A DNA stretch of 64,000 bases. It comes from Stomoxys calcitrans. Lineage: Eukaryota; Arthropoda; Insecta; Diptera; Muscidae. Shown here piece after piece: positions 32,682-44,534 of the stretch; the stretch's first letter is position 1; every line of letters starts with the position of its first letter. The notes below the pieces were generated by a model. That model saw only the letters and a list, made by a program, of their open reading frames with translations, ran no database searches and was not told the origin of the DNA. The stretch spans positions 51,462,750-51,526,749 of the forward strand of contig NC_081554.1 in the NCBI RefSeq assembly GCF_963082655.1, given 5' to 3'. A program made the position numbers and the translations under genes.

Positions 32682-33873
32682 TTTGTATACCCACCACCAT
32701 AGGATGGGGGTATACTAATCTTGTCATTCCGTTTGTAATACCTGGAAATATTGATCTGAGACCCCTTAAGGTATATATCGTCTGGATTTTCTCGACATTT
32801 CGATTCGATCTAGCCATGTCCGTCCGTCCGTCTGTCTGTCGAAATCACGATGACGGTCGTAGGCGTATAACTAGCCGCTTGAAATTTTGCACATATACTT
32901 CTAATTGATGTAGTTCGTTGGGGATGGCAAATGGGCCATATCGGTTCAGATTTGGATATAGCTTCCATATAAACCGATCTCCCGATTTGACTTCTTTAGC
33001 CCCTAGGAGCAACAATTTTTGTCCGATTTGGCTGAAATATTCCCCCTAGTGTTCTGTTTTGACTACTAACAACTGTGCCATGTACGGTCGAAATTGGTCT
33101 ATAACCTGATATAGCTCCCACACAAACGGATCTCCAGATTTGACTTCTTGAAGCCTTACAAGCCGCAATTTTTTCTGATTTGGCTGAAATTGTGCATGTG
33201 ATATTTTGTTCTGACTTCCAACAACTGTGCTAAGTTAGGTTCAAATCGGTTTATAATCTGATATAGCTGTCATATAAACCGATCTGGGGACTTGACTTCC
33301 TTAGCATCTAGAGGACGCAATTCCCATCCGATTTGGCTGAAATTTTGCATGACATATTTTATTATGACTTTCAACAATTGTGCCAAGTACGGTCCAAATC
33401 GGTCTATAACCTGCTATAGCTGCCATATAAATCGATCTTGGATCTTGACTTCTTGAGCCTCTAGAGGTCGCAATTATTATCCGATTTGCCCGAAATTTTG
33501 TACGACGGATCCTCACATGACCATCATTATACATGTTTATTATAGTCTGAATCGGTCTTTGGCCTGATACCATATAAATCGATCTCTTTAGCCTCCCACA
33601 TAAATCGATCTCTCTATTTTACTTCTTGAGCACCCAAAGGGAGCAATTCGTATTCGAATTGGCTGACATTTTACACTGGTCTCCAACATATAATATAATT
33701 GTGGTCCATAACCGGACCATATCTTCATATCGCTGTAATAGCAGAGCAAATCTTTTCTTTTATCCTTTTTTTGCCTAAGAAGAGATGCCGGGAAAAGAAC
33801 TCGACAAATGCCATCCATGGTGGAGGGTATATAAGATTCGGCCCGGCCGAACTTAGCACGCTTTTACCTGTTT
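32682..33873 (-). repeat. DINE-like element, mixed subfamilies C and A
   Basis: Right terminus (TATACCCACCACCATAGGAT), GTCCGTCCGTCCGTCTGTCT at about 32,818, two to three C units (CCTTACAAGCCGCAATTTTT), then A units (GAGCCTCTAGAGGTCGCAAT). It ends with CCATGGTGGAGGGTATATAA, the hairpin TTCGGCCCGGCCGAA and CTTTTACCTGTTT. A short duplicated phrase (CATATAAATCGATCTCT) lies near 33,570 and 33,600. Confidence 0.7.
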
Positions 33874-33879
33874 ATACTT

Positions 33880-34250
33880 ATTTAAGGTGGGATGTCTAGG
33901 GCGGCCGCCCCACCTCCAAAGCCCGCCAAATGGAAATTTAAACGAATAATGACAGTATTAGGCACAAAGAAAAGTATTTGAAACCAGAGCACGAATCTGA
34001 TACATGGTGGTCCACCTCATCCCCAAAAACACCCTCATACCGGACATATATACCGACCATAGCAAAATAAGGCCCAAATGAAAGAAATTTGGGAGTAGAG
34101 CACCAATCTGATATCCACATTGGGGCGTCATATCTGAAAAGCCGTACCTGCACCCCCAAACAAGACTTTTTTTCTGACTGTGCCAGTATAGGGTTCAGAT
34201 AACATAAGAGAGCGAAAGAAGGAGCAGCGGAGCGGGCCCTACCCAGCTAG
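33880..34250 (-). repeat. Element E fragment
   Basis: CTAGGGCGGCCGCCCCACCT and units with CCCAAATGAAAG, ending GGGCCCTACCCAGCTAG. That terminus matches, in complement, the start of the copy at 52,040 (GGGCCCGCTATTTCGCCCC), so it is probably the second end of the element. Confidence 0.55.
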
Positions 34251-34254
34251 TTTA

Positions 34255-34829
34255 TCTATACAATCCATAGTGAAGAGTACATAAGACTGGTTTCGAATGG
34301 AAAAATTTTAATATAATTTTTTTTTTGTGTCTCATATAAGAAAATTTTTATAATTCTTTGAAGGTAAAAACAACTTACTTGGATTTAGTTTGAGCAACAA
34401 CCATATTTAAAATAGCCTTTCAATAGTCATGCCATAAATTGTGTGAGCAATATACAGCAACCTTGATACCTGCTAAGAATTTTGGATTATTGTTAACCAC
34501 AGAGTTGTGTGTTTACAAAAATTAGTAGTACCTAGACCCTTGGTCAATTACACAGCTCACTCTAATATGACCCTCAAACATGCCTAAGGTTTGAATTTTC
34601 ATTTGTTATTTCTTCGAAATGCAAAACGCATATGATCTGCTCGGAAAGTACGTACTTCATGCTTGTATAACTTTTTTTTTAACGTTGTCTATGGTCAGTG
34701 GTTTTTTATATGTTTATTGAATGTATAAACATTTGAATAAACACGACGGGAGAATCCAAGCCCACCAACAAACTCAAACAACAATGTCTTGCAATGCCAC
34801 AGTGGGTGATAGATTAGTAAGATGAGTTT
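34255..34829. other. Unassigned non-coding DNA
   Basis: AT-rich with several T runs (34,318-34,326; 34,671-34,680). No ORF, repeat end or RNA gene is recognised. Confidence 0.4.
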
Positions 34830-35115
34830 TGATAACAGGGGCCAAACTTTTCACATATCAATGTAATGTACAGTCCGATTCAAATTAAAGCTCAAAGGGG
34901 CCTCCTTTTTATAGCCGAGTCCGAACGGGGTGCCTAAGTGCGGCACCTTTTTGGGGAGAAATTTCAACAGGGCATAGCAGCTCAAAAATGTCGCTTGCAT
35001 TAGGGGAGGGGAAATCCACCTCTGTCAACTTTTTCTGATGCTCTCGCCTGGATTCGAACCCAGCCGTTCAGCGTCATATGCGGAAATGCCAATCTATGCG
35101 CCGCAGTGGTCTTCA
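34830..35115 (-). mobile_element. tRNA-derived SINE
   Basis: Complement of the SINE body (GGGCCTCCTTTTTATAGCCG, TTGCATTAGGGGAGGGGAAA), with an intact B box (complement of GGTTCGAATCC near 35,050) and a decayed A box (GCCAATCTATGCGCCGCAG). Confidence 0.75.
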
Positions 35116-35429
35116 TTTTTTTGACCTAGAGACCAATTGAAACTGAAAGAAATCGGTTCAGATCTGAGTATAGAGCCCATTTAGTAATATCTCCCAAGGA
35201 ACTCAAAAAGGAAGAAACCTTTATTAGGCCAAGCGTACTAAGCATAAATAATGGTAGTCACAACATGCGCAATTTCAAACAAATCAGTCAAAAATTACTT
35301 ACTCTGTTAAAAGTTGCTCAAAATCTGCAGAATTAAGAAATCTTACAAATGCTACAATGAAGCAGATGGTTATGATCCACTACTCCCACATGGCATCTAA
35401 CATTTACTTACCTTTCAAACAATTTGGTT
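35116..35429. other. Unassigned, weak DINE-like traces
   Basis: GAAATCGGTTCAGATCTGAG near 35,150 recalls a DINE-like unit, but the rest has no match within the window. No ORF. Confidence 0.35.
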
Positions 35430-35815
35430 AAGTGAAAAAAATCTGCCGATCTTCACCCTGGTGATTCCAGACATACGGAAGGTAGCTAGAGTGGTTCCCA
35501 TTCTAAAAGCGGCTAAACCTTTAGACCAAGCATGGTCATACAGACCAATCTATCTCCTGTCCCCGATCGAAAGGACATTTGAGACGCTGATCCTATCTGG
35601 CCGGCGATCGTCTCGAATCCTAAACAGCACTCACAGCTATTGCCACACATATCAGCCGTGGTCTGAATGCTAAACGGCCTCATGAATGTACTGTCGTCGT
35701 GGCTCATGACCTGTCAAAGGCATTCGATACGGTCAACCACACATTCTGTTCAATGACATTATTGAGACTGATCTCCCGAACTCGACGAAAAGGTGAATTG
35801 TGAATCAAGTCGAAA
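35430..35815 (+). pseudogene. LINE RT fragment (third family)
   Basis: Frame 35,461-35,673 encodes PDIRKVARVVPILKAAKPLD, then SYRPIYLLSPIERTFETLIL. This is the RT block with the LP-x-x-WK...VPI-KPGK...YRPISLL signature of I/R1/Jockey-type LINEs. After frameshifts the next block (DLSKAFDTVNH-like, about 35,708-35,740) is readable in another frame. The YADD box and everything beyond are absent. The wording differs from the other two LINE families here, so it is a separate family. Confidence 0.65.
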
Positions 35816-35843
35816 CACCGCACAGTGAGATAGAATAAAAAAA

Positions 35844-36857
35844 AACAAGTAAAAGCGTGCCAAGTTCGGCCGGGCCGAATCTTATATACCCTCCACCATG
35901 GACCGCATTTGTCGAGTTCTTTTCCCGGCATCTCTTCTTAGGCAAAAAAGGATATAAGAAAAGATTTGCTCTGCTATTAGAGCGATATCCATATATGGTC
36001 CCGTTAGGACAACAATTAAATTATATGTTGGAGACCTGTGTAAAATGTCAGCGAATTCGAATAAGAATTGCGCCCTTTGGGGGCTCAAGAAGTAAAATAG
36101 AGAGATCGATTTATATGGGAGCCGATTCAGACCATAATAAACGCGTATGTTGATGGTCATGAGAGAATACGTCGTACAAAATTTCAGGCAAATTGGATAA
36201 TAATTGCGACCTCTAGAGCCTCAAGAAGTCAAGACCCAAGATCGGTTTATATGGCAGCTATATCAGGTTATAGACCGATTTGAACCATACTTGGCACAGT
36301 TGTTGGATATCATAACAAAACACGTGGTGCAAAATTTCATTCTAATCGGATAAGAATTGCGAACTCTAGAGGCTCAAGAAGTCAAGACCCAAGATCGGCT
36401 TATACGACAGCTATATCAGGTTATGGACCGATTTGAATCATACATAGAACAGTTGTTGGATATCATAACAAAACACATCGTGCAAAATTTCATTCCAATC
36501 GGATAAGAATTGCGCACTCTAGAGGCTTAAGAAGTCAAGACCCAAGATCGGTTTATATGGCAGCTATATCAAAACATGGACCGATATGGCCCATTTACAA
36601 TACCAACCGTCCTACACTTCTATAAGGTATTCGTGCAAAATTTCAAGCGCCTAGCTTTCGGCAGTTAGCGTGCTTTCGACAGACAGACGGGCGGACTGAC
36701 AGATGGACGGACTGACGGACATGGCTAGATCGACTTAAAATGACATGACGATCAGGAATATATATACTTTATGGGGTCTCAGACCAATATTTCGAGTAGT
36801 TAAAAACAGAATGACGAAATTAGTATACCCCCCATCCTATGGTGGAGGGTATAAAAA
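35844..36857 (+). repeat. DINE-like element (subfamily A), full length, reference copy
   Basis: The clearest copy. AACAAGTAAAAGCGTGCC, palindrome TTCGGCCGGGCCGAA, then TATACCCTCCACCAT at 35,885-35,899. Five units. GACAGACAGACGGGCGGACT block near 36,678, AGGAATATATATACTTTATG, and the terminus with ATGGTGGAGGGTATA at 36,839-36,853 followed by AAAA. The 15 bp at the two ends are exact inverse complements. Length is 1.01 kb. Confidence 0.8.
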
Positions 36858-36902
36858 TATGCCGTTGAGAACACATAGAGATAATTGTATGACATTTAAA
36901 AT

Positions 36903-39031
36903 GGCTGGGTTTAGGATGGGGTATACTAATCTAGTCATTCCGTTTGTAACACCTCGCAATATTGCTATGAGACCTCATAAACTATATATATTGATCGTCT
37001 GGACTTTCTGAGTTGATTTAGCTATGTCCGTCCGTCTGTCGAAATCACGATGGAGGTCTCACACGTAAAGCTAGCCGCATGAAATTTTGCACATATACTT
37101 ATGCACATATACCGATATGACTTTTTGAGCCCCTAAAAGCCGCAATTTCCGAATCGGTCTCTAACCTCATATAACTTCTATGTAAACCGATCTTGCGATT
37201 TGACTTCTTGAGTCCTTGGAAGCCGCAATTTTTATCCGATTTGGCTGAAATTTTGCACATAGTGTTCTGTTTCAACAACTGTGCTAAGTACGGTTCAAAT
37301 AGATCTATAACCTGATATAGCTCCCACATAAATCGATCTAACGATTTGACTTCTTGAGAACCTGAAAAGCTATCGTTTTGTCCGATTTGGCTGACATGAT
37401 TAGCTGATAGTGTTCTGTTAGGACTACCAACAACTGTGCCGAGAACGGCCAAAATCGGTCTATAACCTGATATAGCTCCCACATAAATCGATCTGCCGAT
37501 TTGACTTCTTGAGAACCTGAAAAGCTATCGTTTTGTCCGATTTGACTGATATGATTAGCTGATAGTGTTCTGTTAGGACTACCAACAATTGTGCCGAGAA
37601 CGGCCAAAATCGGTCTATAACCTGATATAGCTCCCACATAAATCGATTTGCCGATTTGACTTCTTGAGAACCTGAAAAGCTATCGTTTTGTCCGATTTGG
37701 CTGATATGATTAGCTGATAGTGTTCTGTTAGGACTACCAACAACTATGCCAAGTACGGTATAAATCGACCTTAAACCTGATATAGCTGCCACATAAACCG
37801 ATCTCCCGATTTGACTTATTGAGCCCCTGAGAGCCCCAATTTTTGTCCGATTTGGCCAAAATTTTGCACATAGTCTTCCGGTATGACTCTTAACAACTGT
37901 GCCAAGTACATGGTTCAAATCGGTCTATAGCCTGATATGGCTCCCATATAAACCGATCTACCGATTTGACTCTTGAATTGGTTGTGGCTGAAATTTTGCA
38001 CTTTGTATTTTGTTATGACTTCCGACAACTGTGCCGAGAACGGCCAAAATCGGTCTATAACCTGATATAGCTGCCATATAAACCGATCTCCCGATTTGAC
38101 TTATTGAGCCCTTAAAGCCCCAATTTTTGTCCGATTTGGCTGAAATTTTGCACATAGTGTTCCGCTATGACTCTTAACAACTGTGTCAAGTACAGTTCAA
38201 ATAGGCCTATAACCTGATATAGCTCCCATATAAACCATTCTCCCGATTTGACTTCTTGAACCCTTACAAGCCGCAATTTTGTGCATTTTGTGTTTTGTTA
38301 TGACTTCCGACAACTGTGCCGAGAACGGCCAAAATTGGTCTATAACCTGATATAGCTCCCATATAAACCATTCTCCCGATTTTACTTCTTGAACCCTTAC
38401 AAGCCACAATTTTAGTCCGATTTGGCTAAAATTTTGCACTTTGTATTTTGTTATGACTTCTGACAACTGTGCCGAGAACGCCCAAATCGGTCTATAACCT
38501 GATATAGCTCCCATATAAACCGATCTCCCGATTTGACTTCTTGAACCCTTATAAGCCGCAATTTTTATCTGATTTGGCTGAAATTTTTCACGGAGCGTTT
38601 TTTAATGACTTCCAATAACTGTATCAAGTACTATAACCTGATATAGCTCCCATATAAACCTATCTATAGATTGGACTTTTTGAACCCTTATAAGCCGCAA
38701 TTTTTGTCTGATTTGGCTGAAATTTTGCACATAGTGTTCCGTTATGGCTCTTAACAACTGTGTCAAGTGCCGTTTAAATCGGTTAAGAACCTGATATAGC
38801 TCCTATATAAACCGATCTTCCAATGTGAAGCCTTGAGAACTTGGAAGCCTCAATTTCCATCCGATTTGGCTGAAAATTTGCATATGGCGTTCTGTTATGA
38901 CTCTCAACAACTATACCTAGTACAGTCGAAATCGATCTATAACCAGATGTAGCTCACATATTTTAGCAAAATCCATGGTTGTGGTTTCCCAAGATTCGGT
39001 CCGTCCGAACTTAGCACGATTTTACTTGTTT
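36903..39031 (-). repeat. DINE-like element (subfamily C), long array
   Basis: Starts in a damaged right terminus (AGGATGGGGTATACTAATCT), a short GTCCGTCCGTCTGTCG block near 37,026, then about 13 units with CTATAACCTGATATAGCTCC at 130-160 bp spacing, and ends CCGTCCGAACTTAGCACGAT, TTTACTTGTTT. Three consecutive units (about 37,342-37,806) are nearly identical with a 155 bp period. Long minus-strand frames here are unit repeats. Confidence 0.75.
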
Positions 39032-40455
39032 GAGCTCAATAGGTTTAATACGCGTGTGCGTTGGGAATAACCTTTAAGGAAACCCAAGGAAAAGTATGCC
39101 CTTTCTGAGTTAAACAGATTAAATCGAAAGATTGATCTATTGGCACTTGGATGACGTTGTAAATGCATCCTTATATATGAAGTCCCCAAAACGAAGGCCA
39201 TGCAATTTGTAATGAACGCCTCGATCACTCACTCCTCGAAGACTCACCTAACATGAAACATGAGTCTCTAAGGAACTTCAAGTTTAATTGAAATGTTTTC
39301 TAATTCAACCAAAGGGTAACTAATTCTCATTGCCCACGTATGATTTGAATTGAATTTCCCCTAACTTTTATCCTTTCTTAAAGTTTGATTTAAAATAATT
39401 ATAATTCTTGAACAATGCGTAAATTGAGAAGAATAATTTGGCAATACCTTTTTGTGGTCTCCACCTGTCTACTGCAGCCACGGCTGATTTCGTTGCTTTA
39501 TGGCCTAGCGCGTGTTTTGGTTCAGTGATGTGGTTGGTGAGTTTATGGTCAGTGTGTTTTGGCCCAATTGTTTTTGGGGCGTTTGCACTGGGCGGACTCG
39601 TACTCCCCTACGTATGGACGTGCATTAAAAATATTTGATATGCATATTTGATTAGACGCTCAGTGAGTGATGTGCTGGAAGTTTTGATTCATTCACTGGC
39701 CTGTTGTTTGGGGTTAATGTGAAACATTTTCATTTTTATTCCATGTGGGTCTTCAACTCGTAGTGCCCGAATGGCTTTTTTTATTTTTATAGACTTTTAT
39801 TTATTTTGGCTTTTGGGTAATTTGTTGTATTACATAATTTCGAGGAAACGAATGAATTTATTTTAATATATTTTTTTTTTCTCTTTTTGTGTTATTTACA
39901 ATGCGAGTCTTGGACGAAGGTGATTAAGGAGCTCTAATGCCAACTTTGTACATATAGTGTAACAACAACGCCTGCCTACCAGTCTCACGAACATTCGGTA
40001 GTAAAAAGAGCTACAAGAAAAGTTGGTCAGTGGGTTTGGGTATGGAGATATCGTGTGTAATTGCCACGCATTCGGAATATAATACGAGTGCGAATTGTGC
40101 CATTAAGATATTATTATCGAATTTAGCATTTAGTTCCTTATTGCTCAAAGAAATGCCAACGCCCCAACACTCTCATCAGCTGCTACGCATTGGGAACGTG
40201 AGCGTGTGGCCTAATGACAAACGCAGCGATTTCCTGTTGGCAAAAGTGTTAGAGATTCAATTAGGATTAGCCATTATTACGCTTTATGTTTCGAAATGGC
40301 CTAAAGGCTCAATGGATAATTAGAAAATAGTCTAGGGATAATTAGAAATTCTAATAAGGCAAACAGGAAATGGAAGCTGATGGCTGGTTTCGAAGAACTT
40401 TGATGCAAATTTGCAAAGCAAGCGTGATGTAACTAAATTTGGTATTGGTATTTTA
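39032..40455. other. Unassigned single-copy-looking DNA with weak ORFs
   Basis: No repeat end. A 66-codon plus ORF (39,438-39,638) reads as hydrophobic (FGPIVFGAFALGGLVLPYVW), and a 97-codon plus ORF (40,030-40,323) has a mixed composition. Neither has a recognisable domain, splice context or homology that I can name. T-rich tracts lie at 39,776-39,800 and 39,866-39,885. Confidence 0.35.
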
Positions 40456-40690
40456 TTAGGTTGCCCAAAAAGTAATTGCGGATTTTTCATATAGTCGGCG
40501 TTGACAAATTTTTTCAACGGCTTGTGACTCTGTAATTGCATTCCCTCTTCTGTCAGTTATCAGCTGTTGTTTTTAGCTTGCTTTAGAAAAAAAGTGTAAA
40601 AAAGTATATTTGATTAAAGTACATTCTAAGTTTTATTAAAAATGCATTTACTGTCTTTAAAAAAAAACCGCAATTACTTTTTGGGCAACC
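40456..40690 (+). mobile_element. Mariner-type MITE, near full length
   Basis: TTAGGTTGCCCAAAAAGTAA at the left after TA and CAATTACTTTTTGGGCAACC at the right. Internal GTTATCAGCTGTTGTTTTTA and AGTCGGCGTTGACAAATTTT. The outermost bases of the right terminus are lost. It lies outside the DINE arrays. Confidence 0.8.
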
Positions 40691-40784
40691 ATAGTATGCA
40701 TATGAAGTTTTTAAAGGTTTTTGGCGCAGCATGCAGTGCTAATCCAAACTGCATCAGATTTTAATGGAACAAAGTTACTTTCCC

Positions 40785-41472
40785 TTTCGTCACAATCCGG
40801 TGAAAATTTGATAACTTAAGCACCCTAATTCGGCACGGACATTGAGTGGTCTTCAGTTTTATACAACAAAATATGGATCTTTTTGGCAGCTATATCCAAA
40901 TATAAACCGATCTGAACCTTATTAAGGTTGGATATTTGGAGGCTCCAAACAACTCACTGTTGCAAATTTCAGCAAAATCGGATAAAAAATAAAGTTTTTA
41001 TCGGCTTCAGATCCCTTATCTGTCAGATCTGTCTATATGGCAGCTATATCTAAATCTAGTCCGATCTGAACCATATTTAGGTCAGATGTTGGAAGGCCCA
41101 AAACTACTCACGGTTTCAAATTTTAGCAAAATCGGATAAAAAATAAATCTTTTATGACCTTCAGACCCTTTATCACGAGGTCGGTCTATATGCCAGCTAT
41201 ATCTAAATCTAGTCCAATCTCAACCATATTTAGGTCGGATGCTATGAGGCCTTAAGCTACTCGCTGTTTAAAATTTCAGCGAAATCTGATAAAAAATAAA
41301 GTGTTTATGGGCATTAGACATTTTACCGGCAGATGGGTTTATACAGCAACTTTATCCAAATAAGGTCGGATTTGGCCCGTTCAAGAACTTAACCAGCATG
41401 CATCGAAAAGACGTATCAGTTCTGAATGACTAAATGAATTATCCCCTATCCTATGGTGGTGGATATAAAAAT
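40785..41472 (+). repeat. DINE-like element (subfamily D), hairpin and GTCY block lost
   Basis: CCCTTTCGTCACAATCCGGT opening (the segment that follows the hairpin in other D copies), four units, CAGCATGCATCGAAAAGACG, then a direct jump to CCTATGGTGGTGGATATAAA. The (GTCY)n block is deleted. Confidence 0.65.
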
Positions 41473-41998
41473 AAAAACGACCCGCCCTAATAAGTCATAA
41501 CAGAACAATGCATGCAAATTTTCAACCAAATCGAAGAAAAAATTGCGGCTTGTAATCAAGAATTCAATTGGAGAGATCGGTCTAAATGGGAGTTATATCA
41601 GGACAGACCGATTTGTACCGTTCTCTGCACAGTTGTTGGAAGTCATAACAGAACACAATATTTCAGCCTAATCGAACAAAAATTGCGATTTGTAAGGACT
41701 CAAGAAGTCAAATCGGGAGATCGGTTTATTTGGGAGCTATACCAGGTTATAGACCGATTTCTACCATAATTGGCATCGTTATTGAAAGTCATAACAGAGC
41801 ACTATTTGCAAAATTTTACCCAAAACGGACAAAAATTGCTGCTTCCAGGCGCTCAAGAAGTCATGTCGGGATATCGATAGATATGGGCACGTATGTTGCG
41901 GATCATAGGAAAATTTGTTGTACAATATTTCAGACAAATCGGATAAGAATTGCGCCCTCTTAGGGCTTAAGAAATATAATCGAGAGATCGGTTTTTCT
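41473..41998 (+). repeat. DINE-like subfamily C fragment
   Basis: Three units with CAAATCGGGAGATCGGTTTA and GGAAGTCATAACAGAACAC. No termini. It runs into the next element. Confidence 0.6.
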
Positions 41999-42001
41999 GG
42001 A

Positions 42002-43287
42002 TTTTTTTATAACCTCCACCATAGGATGGGGGGTATACTAATTTCGCCATTCTGTTTGTAACTACTCGAAATGTTCGTCTAAGACCCCATAAAGTATATA
42101 TATTCTTGATCGTCGCGACATTTTATGTCGATCTAGCCATGTCCGTCCGTCTGTCTGTTGAAAGCACGCTAACTTCCGAAGGAGCTAGCCGCTTAAAATT
42201 TTGCACAAATACTTCTTATTAGTGTAGGTCAGTTGGTATTGTAAATGGGCCATATCGGTCCATGTTTTGATATAGCTGCCATATAAACCGATCTTGGGTC
42301 TTGACTTCTTGAGCCTCTAGAGTGCGCAATTCTTATCCGATTGGAATGAAATTTTGCACGACGTGTTTTGTTATGATATCCAACAACTGTGCCTAGTATG
42401 GTTCAAATCGGTCCATAACCTGATATAGCTGCCATATAAACCGATCTTGGGTCTTGACTTCTTGAGCCTCTAAAGTGCGCAATTCTTATCCGATTGGAAT
42501 GAAATTTTGCAAGACGTGTTTTGTTATGATATTCACCAACTGTGCCAAGTATGGTTCAAATCGGTTCATAACCTGATATAGCTGTCATATAAACCGATCA
42601 AGGATCTTGACTTCTTGAGCCTCTAGAGGGTGCAATTCTTATCCGATTTGAATGAGTTTTTGCACGAAATATTTTGTTTTGATATCCAACAACTGTGCAA
42701 AGTATGGTTCAAATCGGTCCATAACCTGATATAGCTGTCATATAAACCGATCTGGGATCTTGAGTTCTTGAGCCTCTAGAGGGTGCAATTCTTATCCGAT
42801 TTGAATGAAATTTTGCATAACGTATTTTATTCTTACTTTCAACAACTATGTCAAATAAGGTTCAAATCGGTTCATAACCTGATATAGCTGCCATATAAAC
42901 CGATCTGGGATCTTGACTTCTTGAGCCTCTAGAGGAACGACGAATCCTCTCATGACCATCAACATACGTGTTTATTATGGTCTGAATCGGCCCATAGCCC
43001 GATACAGCTCCCATATAAATCGATCTCTCTATTTTACTTCTTGAGCCCCCAAAGGGCGCAATTCTTATTCGAATTGGCTGACATTTTACACAGGTCTCCA
43101 ACATATAATTTAATTGTGGTCCAAACCGGACCATATCTTGATATCGCTCTCATAGCAGAGCAAATCTTTTCTTATACCCTTTTGTTGCCTAAGAAGAGAT
43201 GCCGGGAAAAGAACTCGACGAATGCGATCCATGGTGGTGGGTATATAAGATTCGACCCGGCCGAACTTAGCACGCTTTTACTTGTTT
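42002..43287 (-). repeat. DINE-like element (subfamily A), full length
   Basis: Right terminus TTTTTATAACCTCCACCATA, GTCCGTCCGTCTGTCTG at about 42,141, six to seven units (TTGACTTCTTGAGCCTCTAG), CCATGGTGGTGGGTATATAA, hairpin TTCGACCCGGCCGAA and CACGCTTTTACTTGTTT. Length is about 1.29 kb. Confidence 0.75.
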
Positions 43288-43803
43288 CAGGTTATGTTCG
43301 GTTATGCACTAAGTACAAAATTTCAGCCAAAACTGACAATTGCGGCTTTCAGGGGATCAAGAAGTCAAATCGGGAGATCGGTTTATAGGGGAGCTATGTC
43401 AGATTTAAGACCTATTTGAACTTCACTTGGCACAGTTGCTGGAAGTGGTAGCAGAACATTACATGCAAACTTTCAGCCAAATTGGAAAAAAATTGCGGCT
43501 TTTAGAGGCTCAAAAAGTCAAATCGGGAGATCGGTTTATATGGAAGCTATATTCAAATCTGAACCGATATGGCCCATTTGCATTGACCTATATCAATAAG
43601 AAGTATATGTGCAAAATTGCAAGCGGCTAGCGTTACGCGTTCGACCGCTATCGTGATTTCGCAAGACGGACGGAAATGGCTAGATCGACTCAGAATGCCG
43701 AGACGATCAAAAATATATATTCTTTAATTTTCGAGGTGTTACAAAAGGAATGGGTTGATTAGTTGACCCCCCCCCCATCCCATCCTATGGTGGTGGGTAT
43801 AAC
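43288..43803 (+). repeat. DINE-like subfamily C fragment with right end
   Basis: Three units (AAGTCAAATCGGGAGATCGG), TTACGCGTTCGACCGCTATC, a short GACGGACGG block, a run of ten C (about 43,768) and the terminus CATCCTATGGTGGTGGGTAT. Confidence 0.65.
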
Positions 43804-44534
43804 AATGAATGAATCCGCTGGTAAATCCTATACCAAAGCTGCACCGAAGAACACCCAAATTCTGGAGGAGTGAGGTACCTGACACCCTCAGTCTTAATAC
43901 GACACCCAACATACAGGTGCAAAGGCCTAAAGGTGTTATTACACGACATGTGCTGCCATTTTCGTACATATCACACGATGTGTAAAACATTCTGAGTTGA
44001 CACTTGTGCTATTACACGACATTTTCGTACATATCACACAATGTGTACAACTTTCAGAGTTGACACATGTGATGAAACATACGAGAATACATAGGAGAAC
44101 ACGGTTCGTGTAATACCAGCATAACATCGCACTCAAAACATCTCTCTGAGACGCCTTCATAAGCCACGCTAAATAGGTACTATTGGGACTCCCTTTGGAT
44201 ATTTTCTTACCTTATAAATGGCGTAATTGCACCACAGCCCGGGGGGACTGTGCGATACTTACGTTCCAACTATGAGGAGGAAATTGAGCAGAAACCATAA
44301 AATCAATCTTCTACATCTTAACACTTAAATCAATCTTAAAGAGAACAGGAGCACAATACAAATGTGGCGCATTGCATATGGAACATTTTGGGAATATAAT
44401 TTAAAGCTTACATCTTTATTTTGGGAACAGAGTAGGACCTGAGAAATTCGATTCATGATCGAGGATATATAAGATTCGGTCCAGCCAAATTTAACGCCTA
44501 TACACTTTTAACATTAAAGAAACATGATTTTATT
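43804..44534. other. Unassigned DNA with a 73 bp tandem duplication
   Basis: A segment beginning ATTACACGACAT and containing TTCGTACATATCACAC occurs twice, at about 43,938 and 44,011 (period 73). Between the two lie partial inverse copies (ACACGATGTGT, GTTGACACTTGTG). No gene is seen. A 73-codon minus ORF across the duplication is cysteine-rich only because of the repeat. Confidence 0.5.

Noticed and set aside
36903..39031. CRISPR-like array of regularly spaced repeats
   Set aside because: Units are imperfect, adjacent and 130-160 bp long with no unique spacers, and the whole lies between DINE-like termini in a eukaryotic genome.
39438..39638. Small membrane protein ORF
   Set aside because: Hydrophobic composition follows from T/G-rich DNA; there is no conserved domain, splice context or neighbouring coding signal.
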